Below, piece after piece: positions 39,401 to 51,400 of a DNA stretch of 64,000 nt (the first letter of the stretch is position 1; every line of letters starts with the position of its first letter). The notes below the pieces were generated by a model, which was not told the origin of the DNA, did no database searches, and saw only the letters and a program-made list of their open reading frames with translations. The position numbers were made by a program, and so were the translations under genes. Source of the DNA: Chimonanthus salicifolius (Eukaryota > Streptophyta > Magnoliopsida > Laurales > Calycanthaceae); the NCBI GenBank assembly GCA_013350335.1, contig CM023540.1, positions 46,545,222 through 46,609,221 of the forward strand, in the 5' to 3' direction.

Positions 39401-42400
39401 ATGGATGTTAAGTCCTTTAATATTGGGGTTTTGTTTATCTGTAAGTGAATGAGTTGTGATTGTGTATTTCAATAAAATGGGGGTTTTGTTTATCTGTAAG
39501 TGAATGAGTTGTGATTGTGTATTTCAATAAAATGATGGATTTACTTTCCCATTGTTGTGTTCATCTAGAAATAAGTGAAACAGTATCACAAAGGATTAGG
39601 TCGATCTTAATGGGTTGATTAACCAAGACACATTAAAATCTAGGGAAGTAAGTGAAATTCATGGAGAATTAGGTCAATATGCATTTTTTATGGTTTGATC
39701 AATGAAAATGGACCATCGATGGATCAAAGAAGACACTGGGATTTGATTAATGACATGTTGTAGTCCTAAGAATGCTCTGCAACTTATAGATTGATGCTTT
39801 GATACATAAATCCAAATGTGTGTGGCCCACCTATGATGATCTATTATTGAGACTAGCATGCGTGTTGGAAATCCTTACAATAGCTTTCGAATGCGATTCA
39901 TGAATCTTCAATTAGACATAGATCAAAACATTTTGTGTGTGGCCCACCTATGATGAGTGATGATTGAAGCCATCTTACCATATTGGAGATCCTTATAGTA
40001 GCTTTCTCACAACTATGGATCTTCAATCCAACTCTTGGTCAAAGGATGCAACGTGGGGCTCACTGACGATGATACTAATGGCAACTAAAATTCACTAAGT
40101 CGTTGATCTATCCATGATGGTCCAGTTGGATGGATCAAATTAATCCCACTCAACCATATGTTGAGAAATTGTGGGTGCAATTCAAATTTGAAACCGATTG
40201 CAATGATCAGTTAGGGATGTATCAAGGGCTACTCTGGCATATAATGACCCAATTGGATTCAAGTGCTAAGGCATAAAAATTCATCCTCCAGATGAGTCTC
40301 ACCATGAAAAATGCATCAAAATCACCATCCATCTAGAGGTTTTGGTCATTCATATCTTGATTTTTTTTTTTTCAATTGACAAGATCCAAGTAAACCCATG
40401 CCAGGTTGGGTATTGGGGTCCTGCACTTGAGTTCGGCCCGATTTGAATAAAATAACTCAAATTTAGTTGCTTTTTTTTTTTTTTTACCGACTAGTTTTAG
40501 CCCATATATCTTACCCAAGTTCAAAAATCTTATCTCATCACCTCAGTTTTGTATGAGATGCAACCATCCACCTTTGAGTTTTACTCATCATCCAGGAGTT
40601 GCACCCATCCATTTGTGAGTTTCAACCATCCATCTATGAGTTCTACTCATCCATCCATGAGTTGCACCATGCATCGGTCAGTTGCAACCATCCATCTGTG
40701 AGTTACACATCCAATTTGGGAGTTGCAATCCTTCATTTGCTGGTTCTACATATCCACCTATGAGTTGCACCCCTCCATTCATGAGCTACAACCATCCATC
40801 TGTGAGTTGCACCCATCCATCTATGGATTACAACTGACGAATGGATCCACTTTAAAACAAAAAAAGGATCCATTTTAGAGATGACTTAGGTGATTAGAAA
40901 TGATGACTTCCACTTTAATGCAATCAAGGAAAGGTCCAATTTCCTATGATGTTTATTTTAGGTGGGTCCTATGAGCAGAACCATAGATGGTTCCTTCTGT
41001 TAGATGATTTTGGTCAGTGTAAATGGTTGGCCAAACTTGGATCCAATCTAAGGATCAAAACCCTTTTTTGGGTGTCCATAAGAGAAAAAGTATGTTTTAG
41101 TGGGCCCCATAAATGAAATTCATAAAAAAGAACCATCCATCTGTGGAGTGCAATCTCTGGATGGATCCATTTGTAGGTCTTCCAATGGCCATAAATACCC
41201 CATTTAATGGTTTGCAAAGGGTTTTTTTTGGGAGTCGGGTTCACAAGGGTGCAAGATCTTTAGGTCCTTCAACTCATTGGCACTTAGTATACAAGTGTGG
41301 TTTGGGTTCTACAACTTCATTGACACTTAACATGCATTGAGGTATAGTTTGGAGTCTTTCGTTCACTTCCTAGTTCTCTCTTCCTCATTCACCCCCAACT
41401 CTCTCTCTCTCATTTTACTAAGGAACTCTATTAGATCCATGATCATGATAGTAGATAGAGTTTTAGAGATGGGCTGCAGATCCGATTGATTTGTTTGATT
41501 GAGTTGATTTGGGTTAATAGGCTGGAGACGGGTATGAGGAAAATGAAAGTGATAGCTGAGGAAAACTTTAGAAAAAATTATGATCTGTAAAGGATCTTGA
41601 CTGTAGAATGATCAAAGAAAGAGATCGAGGTGTGAGGAAAGGTATTGAAAAAGAGATGATAAAGAATGGTGGAAAGGAAAGGCTAGGTAGTCTGGGCTTT
41701 TATGGGGTGGCATGATGGCAAGGGTGGTGTAGGTGGTGGGAGCTTAAACGGGGACATGTGGGCGACATTTAGCTAATATGAGCAAAAAAGTGAGGGCTGG
41801 CTGATTTGGTGAGCTGAATCAAGTTTTTTATGAACTGGTAACTGTATTGATAGAAAGAAAGGGGCACTAGAGGTTCGGATACAAAAGAACAAGGTAAAAG
41901 AAAAACAAAGACGCCTGCTACTCCCGTACACCCACAACTCCAAACACCCAAAAGCGACAAACCACCGACACAAACCACCTAGAACTTAAAACAACCCAAG
42001 GCACTCTTTTCTGGCACGCAAGATATGAAACAGAAATTTTGGAATTCCTCAAGAGAAGGATAATGAATGGGGAGATGATCCACATCTTTGGAAGCCTAAA
42101 GGCAAAAAGGACAAGCACTAACCAAAATCCTTCCCCTCTTATATAGATTGTTTTGGGTGAGGATTTTCCCCAATCATGCAGTCCAAAGAAAGCTGATTGC
42201 ATGAGGTGGAGCTTTAGAAGACCAAATGGCATGATGCACTAAGGGTGCATAATCACACTGGATATTCAAAACATAGAAAGACTTTACCAAGAAAAAGCCA
42301 GAAGAGTTGGGCCACCGGAGTAGGGAATCGTCATCCATGGCACAAATTCGAGCAGAACTGAGAAGAAGCAAAAGATGCGAAAAATCATCCATCTCAATGT

Positions 42401-45400
42401 CAAACAAGTTGGGCGGAAGCGGGGTGAACTGAATCATGTTATCATCCTTTTTCACCATATCCTCTCTTTATTATTATTATGTTGTTGTTGTTGTTATTGT
42501 TATTGTTATTGTTGTTGTTATTATTATTAGGTTTTAACTATCTACCTTAAGAGTTGCAAGTTTTATTTTATTAAGTTTTGGTCACAACAGAGACCATTTT
42601 TAGAATGGGTATGGGTTGCAGATTGATGATGGTTAGGTGTATTTAATTCTATTCTATTTCTGAACTCTACTTCATATGCATCATTAAGTTAAATTAGATG
42701 TTCATAAATCATAGATATTAAAATGGATTATGTTTGTGTATGAGGTTAAAATGAATGAAATTTATACTTTTAACAGGTTGAATCCTGCTTGATATGTTAT
42801 TTGAGTAGTTTAAGAACTGCACCAAACAATTTTTTTTATACAGACTATTTAAAATGATGGAAAAAGTTTAATCGCACCAAACATGAAAAAATTCAGAACT
42901 GATGATATTTAGTTCTTGAAATTGGTATCCTTAGAATTGAAATTACTAGAAACTAAATTTTATTTCACATCGGCACAAATTTTCCCTTGAAGTTCATTTT
43001 CTGTTCAAATCTGTAATTTTGGCAGTGGTTTGTCTTCTCATGATCCACTACTTAGTTTACGCATTTGATCAATCTTCACATGCAGATAAATGAAGGAGAT
43101 GGAGCATTTTATGGACCAAAAATAGATATTAGTGTATTTGATGCTTTGAAGAGGAAGTTCCAGTGTGCAACGCTACAGGTCCTTAAAACGCTTGTGACAA
43201 TATTTTATGACAGGATATATGTATATATGTATATTTTCTAATTGAGAATGTCTGGTGGCAGCTGGACTTTCAACTCCCTTCCCGCTTCAACTTAACTTAC
43301 TCCGCAGAGGATGAAGCTAAAAGGGAACGACCTGTGATGATACACAGGGCCATACTAGGATCTGTTGAGCGTATGTTTGCCATACTTCTGGAACATTATA
43401 AAGGAAAGTGGCCATTCTGGTTGAGCCCTCGCCAAGCTATAGTCTGTCCTGTCTCTGAGAAGTCTCAGCCTTACGCATTACAAGTAAGCAGAATTGGTAG
43501 TTCTATTCGTTTGATGGGCCATGTCTAGCCATTTTTTGTAACTCTTTTATGTTTTATTTTATTTTAGTAAAGTTACCTTTCAAAAAAAAAAAAGGGTAAG
43601 CAGAATTGTGTTAATACAGTTACTTGTTTATTCTTTCTTTGTCAAATATGTGGTCCTCAATCCTGTTAGACATTTCAGTTAAGGAGGAGTATTCTCCCAT
43701 GTTATGTGCAAGTTTGTGCTAGCTAGCTAGCATGCAAGTTTGCTTGTGTGTGCATGCATGTGAACCAACTGCCACAGATTAATGTTTTGCATGTGCTGCG
43801 TGCATAAGGTTTTCATATTTTACCTTTTTCAGTGAGTTTTGGAAAAAAATTGTCTATGTTGTTAGAGACGGAAGATATTGTTTTCTGGTCATTCTTCACA
43901 TGTCATCTGCTAGCTTTTTATTGTATACATCTATATAAACTGTGCATTTTATATTTATATTTGTGCATATTTTACTGATACTTTCTTATCAGATGTATTC
44001 TTCCCTGTAGACCTGTATTTAAGTGTTCAATGAACAGGAATTTTGCGACATTTTTGTCAAACAGGCATCTAAGCATTCTACAACAAAGCAAGTGTGGAGA
44101 ATTTGTGGCTATAGTTTGCTTTATATTTGACACTTCCGGGACACAAGGGTTTAAAATATGGTCGATACGTATCGGCCCTAAGGCTGGTACGTATTGCATC
44201 GGCCGTACAACCGGCGTATCGGCCGTATTGGTTGATAATGAGGCCGATACATATCGGATAGTATATACAATTTTTTTAATGTAAAAAAAAATTGTTTCAA
44301 CCATTTTTTGAATTGTACCTTGCATTGGGTGTGGTTTTAAGAATGTTTAGAAGCAAGTTCTTCATGTGCAAAAGGTATTTGTCAATTCTTCCAAACATTT
44401 TTCCCTTCAAATTTGATCATTTTGATTTATTTTCATTAACTTTTTAAATTTTGGTTCTAAGATAATATCTACTAGGGTTTTTTTGTGAATATAAATAATG
44501 AAATATATTCAGTATATAGGTTCGAGTCCCATAGTCACTTGATGCCCGTGGTTTTTGTGGGGCTGCGTGCATCCTGAGTTTTACCCAACACCCTCATACT
44601 CGGGGAGAGGTGGGGGTCTTAGGGCTTTTCGTCATTATATATATATGCGCAATACCTATGGAATTCAATGAAGACTGTTAATGTGATTGATATAGTTTGA
44701 ATGGTGTTTGTGTGATTTTGCAAGCTTTTTCTAAAAAATTAATGAACGACTGTGTTTTCTAATATACTTCCCATTTTTGAGTTTCTTGTGGAAAAAATTA
44801 ATGAAATGATATACAAATGTTTTTTGAATTAAATGAAGTGCCCTTAATGTGATTGATATTGTTTTTAGAGTGTGTGTGTGATTTTTCTAATATTCCAACA
44901 TTTTTATGAAATTCATAATTTTTTATGATAAAAAATTTATTAATGGTAATAGGATACATGTTGCTAGGGGAAATTAGAGAACATAATTTCATATTAGGTA
45001 TTACTTCATGTTGGTTTCCTATTTTCTAAAATTTTTAAACAATTTTCAAAATTTTAAGTCATTTTTCAAAATTTTCAAACAGTTTGTTTGTATCGAAATT
45101 TCAACTCTCAAGGGTCCACTCCATTGAAATGACCATTATTTTTAATAAAAATATGCTCGCACTAGGTTTTTCATTTTTCCATATTTTTCTCATATCTTTT
45201 GTATTATTCTCAAAAAATGAAAAAATGGAAGAGAGAGAAATCGTATCAGTCATACATATCGCCAGAACGGTTTTTTTTTTTTTTTTTAACTCTGCCGGGA
45301 CATGCCCAAGTCACTTTTATCAAATTTTTTTCCTATTTCTATTTTGATTTTGATGGATATCACATGTTGCTTCCTTTGTTGTTCCCTTAGGTACGAGATC

Positions 45401-48400
45401 AGATCCATCAAGCTGGTTACTATGTTGATGCCGACACAACAGATAGAAAGATCCAAAAGAAGGTAAATAGAAGACGCCTTCATTTACTTTGAATTTGACA
45501 GTACCCTTTAGACCAATGTTGTGAAAATCGAATTAATGTTGTGAAAATCGAATTGTATTATCTTGAACTGTATCTTAAGTGTTTTCCTTCTAAAATATTT
45601 AATCTATGAAATTATGTAAAATATATCTAAAAGGTAATAATGTGAGCAATTTTCCAACTTTCTTTTAATATTAAGTGAATATTATATAATTAGTTCATTG
45701 GAGCTCAAATTTTAATTCTTCAACACCAAAAAGTATAAGACCAATTATAAATCCAAGTATATTGTGACAAATCAATAATGAACTAAAAAGTCCCAAAAAA
45801 ATCGGAATGACTTAAATGCCCAACAACTTAAGCCTTGAAAACCATGAAAACAAAAGGTTTCATGCTTTCACATCCCAAATAACGCCTTACTTCTGTTACT
45901 TGTAGGAATCGTAAATTTGTTAATAGATATGAATCGTTCCTCTTATCATATTGTATGAATCATAAGATACGAATCGTGTATTGTAAGATTTTAACAACAA
46001 TGCTTTAGACATTGAGTTGTCTAAAAATGGGAAAATTGAACAGGTTATCAACAATTATTTCAAGCCACATATGTTCAAATGCAGCCATTGAGATGCTAAC
46101 AATGATGGTGAAAAACATAACACCGATACACATGCAAATCATTTTCATGAATTAGCATAATCGATCTAGGTCTAATTCTGGCCCTTAATAAAGCAGGATA
46201 ACTATAAAAATTCAGCAGATCTGGGGAGCCTCAGCTGGCTATATATATAGAAGAATTTGCAGCAAAAGTGCAAATTATGAACACTTGCTATTTTAGTGCT
46301 TTATGTAGAACAACCAGAATTTTAGCAATAATTTGACCTATTATAGATAGTAATTAAACATTATCTATGCTAGTTTTTTTTTTTTTCCCCTTTTTTGGAT
46401 CATAATCCATGCTTTTAGAATCTAATAGAAGTAGAATTGCAGAAAAGTAATGCCCAGACACATCTTCAGTTTTCAACTGAATCCATCTTGGTGGAGCCCA
46501 ATAGAGGATCCTCAAGTCAATGCCTCAAGACCCACGGAAGAGCAAAAACAACGGATAGGAACAAAATGGCTTGATATCCTGCTAGTAACTGAAAAGTATC
46601 CCATGTCAAGGGTATGGTGGTTTCAAATGTAACGAAGAGGCATTTTCCTTGACAAGCATATTTGATAGTGCCTTTCTGACAGAAGTAGCTTTGAAAGTTA
46701 CTATGTTTGTCGGAGTTGCTTGAGAAAATTTGATCTCGGGCAATGAAATTAACTGTGAAAACTTCAGGACAAAAATACTAAAAAAGGAAATCTCTTTTGA
46801 CCTTGATTTCTAGCTCAATGCAGCACGTTCATTTTGTGGATTCTTGTCGGTCCCCCCTTCAAGAACTAGGCATCAATGACCTTTCTTTTGATGCATCTTA
46901 TTATTGGATTATTGCTTGTAGAATGAAACAGTCCTTAATCATTGCAGGAGTCATTGCTGCTCTAGGCACTTCTTTCTAAGCCTATTTGTGCGTCATCTGA
47001 ACCAATGTGGGTCCATTTTAATTAAACCTTCACTTTTTTGTGTTCAAATTTGCGTCAATGAACCTAATTTTTATTTCTATACAGTAACAAGCAAGTGTGC
47101 CTGAAATATGCATAGCTACTAATACTTCATTAGGAACTCCAACTAATATAGTTTCATCTGTAATATGTATACATCGAGATGCCCTTGTTGCGTATATGTC
47201 TTGATGTTGTGAATGAATAACATTGTATTTTGTTAATATTTGTATTGCAAGGACAAATTATAATATATTCTTTAATATGAGTGTGCCTAGCAAAATTATG
47301 TTTATGCTGAGACGCGTGTCTTGTACCTTGGGATCTAGGACTGATTGGCTCCTTCCACTGAATAAGAAGTTGTGAGATAGGTTCTGCGTGAGAACTAGTT
47401 TAGATAGAAATCGTCAAAGTATATAATCTCGACCACAATCTTATAAAGAGAAATCCTATAGACGTTAATGCCCCTGACAAGTTATCAGAACTTCTTGGAA
47501 CTTTGTAGGCCTCTCTCCTTTGTCTGAGTTTAATGATACCATTAATTTTTGAACCCCAATATTTATGGCCATGATAGAAGGTCGGAGTTGAATTTTTTGC
47601 ATAGCTCTATTCCGTCCAATGACCATCCAATTTTCTGTATACCTTTAATGCATCTAAGTGGGCTCGATGATTACTTAATGCCTTGGTATCTATTTTTAGG
47701 AAGTAGATTGTTTCTTACTAGATACTTTTTCCACACATACCCATGTTCACATGTGGACAGCACAGCACGCACACACACATTGTTGATTGAGAAATGCTAT
47801 CTTGTGAACTAGCATAGTTCAGTGAACCCCATGTGGGCCTCACTTGTACACTCCCTACTGCGGGTGATTTGGATTGGTATCTAATTTGATTTTCCCATGG
47901 CACTTTTTGTCTTTGTGCCTTGAAGCCATGGCCTAGAGTGATCTAGTGAAGGTGAAATTTGGAAATGACTCATTCCAAATGGCTTGCAACTAGTGGATCT
48001 CTGGTGGGTTGGAATTTGGAAACTTTGATGCTTGGACAATGGCCCATGAATCTTACTCTGTCCTATGTTGTGCGGTCACTTCAAGATGTGTTACACACCA
48101 ATGTTGGGTACTTGATGGCACTAGCATCTGTGTCAGAAACTTGCACTCGGTCTTCATGTACTCTTCTAGTGCTTCTCAACACCGTTGACTGAAATATTAC
48201 AAACACCTTTCCTCTCTTAAAACTGTTAAAATATCAAAATATTTGTCACTTGATTGTTTAGAGTAGAGCTTTTATGTTATTTTATATTTAGAGTGATTTC
48301 ACATCATATTTTTATTTAAAACAAATTTAGATTTAAGTTTATTTAAATATGGTGCAGTATCCTATTTTTTTCTAGATTGATGAGTCCGACACTTGCATAT

Positions 48401-51400
48401 GTATTGATGCAACTTTTGTTCTATCATTTTACTCTAGGTAGTTTTCTGCAAACCCTACCCAGATAGGTTTGATGTTGGTAGTGTGTGGGTCTGAAAAGGC
48501 TTGCTCCCAGTTTTGGGGTACAACACTGATTAGGTTGATTGGATTACTCATCTATAGGGATTGCGTTTGAATGGATCCTATTAACATGGCCTACTTGTGC
48601 CTTGTCATGTGCTATTGCATATTAAGTTGCATGTCAGTGCATGTTGAAGATGTGTGTCTGTATGTATTGGTGTGGTGTATGCATGTGCTATTTGTGGTGT
48701 ATGTTGTGGGACCAAATGGGACCCGACTATGCCTATTTTGGCAAGTCAATTGTATAGGTGTAAATAATTATGTGTAGATAAGTACTGATTGTACTTTCCT
48801 GTTTAGGCCACCTTAATTGACTCTCTTTATCTTATTTATACTTGTACCCTCTAAGAGGAAAATATATCAATACAACAAAGAGAATAATTATTCTCTGATC
48901 TTCATCTCTTTTTTCCTTCCTTTCTTTCTTTCCCTTGATAAAAACAACATGGTATCAGCCAGGGATGATCTTCTTCTCTGATTTTTCTTCTTTTTTCAGT
49001 TTCCAGTTCTTTTTTGTGCAGTCCTCCTTTTTCGGCGACTGATCACAGTTTCCAGTGAAGGTACTGCCGGCGGGCCATCTTCCCCTGCCGTTTTTGACAG
49101 GGCTATCCATCTGTAAGGGTGGATTCCTGATTTGGACTGGTTTACTAGGGTTTCTTTTCGCTCTCTTTCTCCACGTTTGTTTGCAATTTGGTAATCCAGA
49201 TCTGCATGTTTTGCTCAGATCCGGTAGATCTGAGCTTGGTTTCCACCCAAATCTTCTCCACTGGTGTCTCCCCTGGCCTACCTTCACACGCCTAAGGTGG
49301 ACCCCCCCCTTTCAGTTAACAGTGGGCCCCCTGTGTGCCTTCTCTTCTGCTGCTGCTGTACCAATCTGCAATATAAAAAAAAAAAAATTCTGGATTCCAC
49401 TTTTCAGATCTGCTGCTTGGGACTCTCGTTCCCCTACTTCTGGTGCCTCTCTTCCTTTCGCCCCTACATCAGGATCACATCAAACTTGGGTGTCCCACCT
49501 TTCATCTTCGGTGGACCCCAATTTTTCTTGTTTTTAGGTGCTGCTGCTTGGAAGACTGCAACCCGATCTTTTGGGCCTTGCTGCCTTTGTTCTTCTCTTT
49601 GCATTTCTCCCGCTTGAACGGTTCTTCTTGGGATAATGGCCGCATCAAAGGACCCACTGAAGACCACTGGGGAATCTTCTTACACTGTTATGGCTTATTC
49701 TGGCACTCTGAATATTGACAAGATCACAACTGTGTTATTGAATGAGACCAATTACTTCCAATGGTCTCACTCGGCTAAAATGTTCCTTACTGCCAAACAG
49801 CTCTCTGCTTTTATTGATGGTACTGCTTCTGAACCAGAAAAGAGGACTACTCCTACCGTTCCTGGCAAGCTAATAATTCCTTAGTGCAGTGTTGGCTCCA
49901 TCATTCCATGGAAGATCATGATCGTGGGACTGTCTATACTCTTCCCACAGGCTAAGGATGTCATGGGACACCATTATGGCCTTGTATTCGGACGGTGACA
50001 ATTCTGTCCAGCTCTATGAGCTTTATCAGACTGCTTCTCATCTTCGACAGGGGGAGCTCTCCCTCATTCAGTATTATTCAAAGATGCGGACCTGTTGGCT
50101 TGAATTGGATCAACTTGAATCGGTTCAGTTTGTGGACCCTGCTGATGCTGTTCTCTATAACCAGCTTCTTAATCGACGACGGACCTTTGAGTTCTTGGTT
50201 GACCTTAATCTGGACTTTAAACCTATTCAGGCCCAGCTGCTTGGCTAACGCCCTCTTCCCTCGCTAAAAGAGGTCTACTTTGCCTTACTTCGAGATGATA
50301 GGCACCGCCTGGTTATGACTCCTATGCCGGTCGAACGGTCTGCCTTGGTGACCACTCATCCTTCCACGCCTCCTCTCGCACGTGGGCCTCCTGGTTTTCA
50401 TAGCAAGGACCCTTCTTTTGACATTCGTTGTGACACCAAAGGTCCCCGAAAGAAAGGGTTTCGGTTCTGCACCTTTTGTAAGATGACGAACCATTATGTT
50501 GATTTCTGCTATAAATTGCATGGTCGTCTGAAGCAAGCTACTGTCTCCGTCGCCTCGCCTATTTCCTTCTCTTTCTCTCACACTGGCTTACGATACTTTG
50601 TGTCATTTATTGATGATTATTCACTCATGACCTGGATTTATATCATGAAACATAAATCTGAAGTGTTTGATCACTTTCACACATTTTATAATTGGGTTGC
50701 AACTCAATTTGGTTCTAAAATTAAAATTTTGCGTACTGATAATGGAGGAGAATATTTGTCTAATTGTTTTATTCAATTTTTGCAAGAATATGGTGTTGAA
50801 TCCCAACTGTCTTGTCCATCTACACCACAACAAAATGGTGTAGCTGAAAGAAAAACCAGACATCTTCTTGAAGTCGTTCGATCTCTCCTCTTTACCATGC
50901 ATGTCCTACCGCCGTACTGGCCTGAGGTTGTCCTAACCTCATGCTACCTTATCAATCGCATGCCATCCAGGGTTTTGTTGGACAAATCACCCATTGATCT
51001 TCTCTCACTTCATAAACACATTCCTCTTCTTCCCCTCCATATTTTTGGATGTGCCTGCTTTGTTTACCAATTTTCTGGTGATAAGCTTTCCCCCGTGCTG
51101 TGCGATGTGTTTTTTGGGATATTCCCTATTCCATAAAGGCTATAAGTGTCTTGATCCAGTTACTGGCAAAACTTATGTGTCTATGGTTGTCACCTTCTTT
51201 GAGACAGTCCTTACTTCTCTTCACCATCTGTCTCGTCTCCAGTTCTTCCTCTCCTCCCTCCTGCCCTGAGTCCTACTAGCTCTGACGTGCATCCCCCTAG
51301 CATTGACAAGCCAACTCTGTTATATCACCTCAGGCAAAACAGGCCTCTGCTCTGCGAGAACACCACCACGTCATCTGTTCCTGGCCTAGATCCTTCCCTT

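Noticed and set aside
49055..49617. Two overlapping frames of 160 and 117 codons before the Copia gag
   Set aside because: They lie in the untranslated leader of the Copia element and show no domain; gag begins at 49636.
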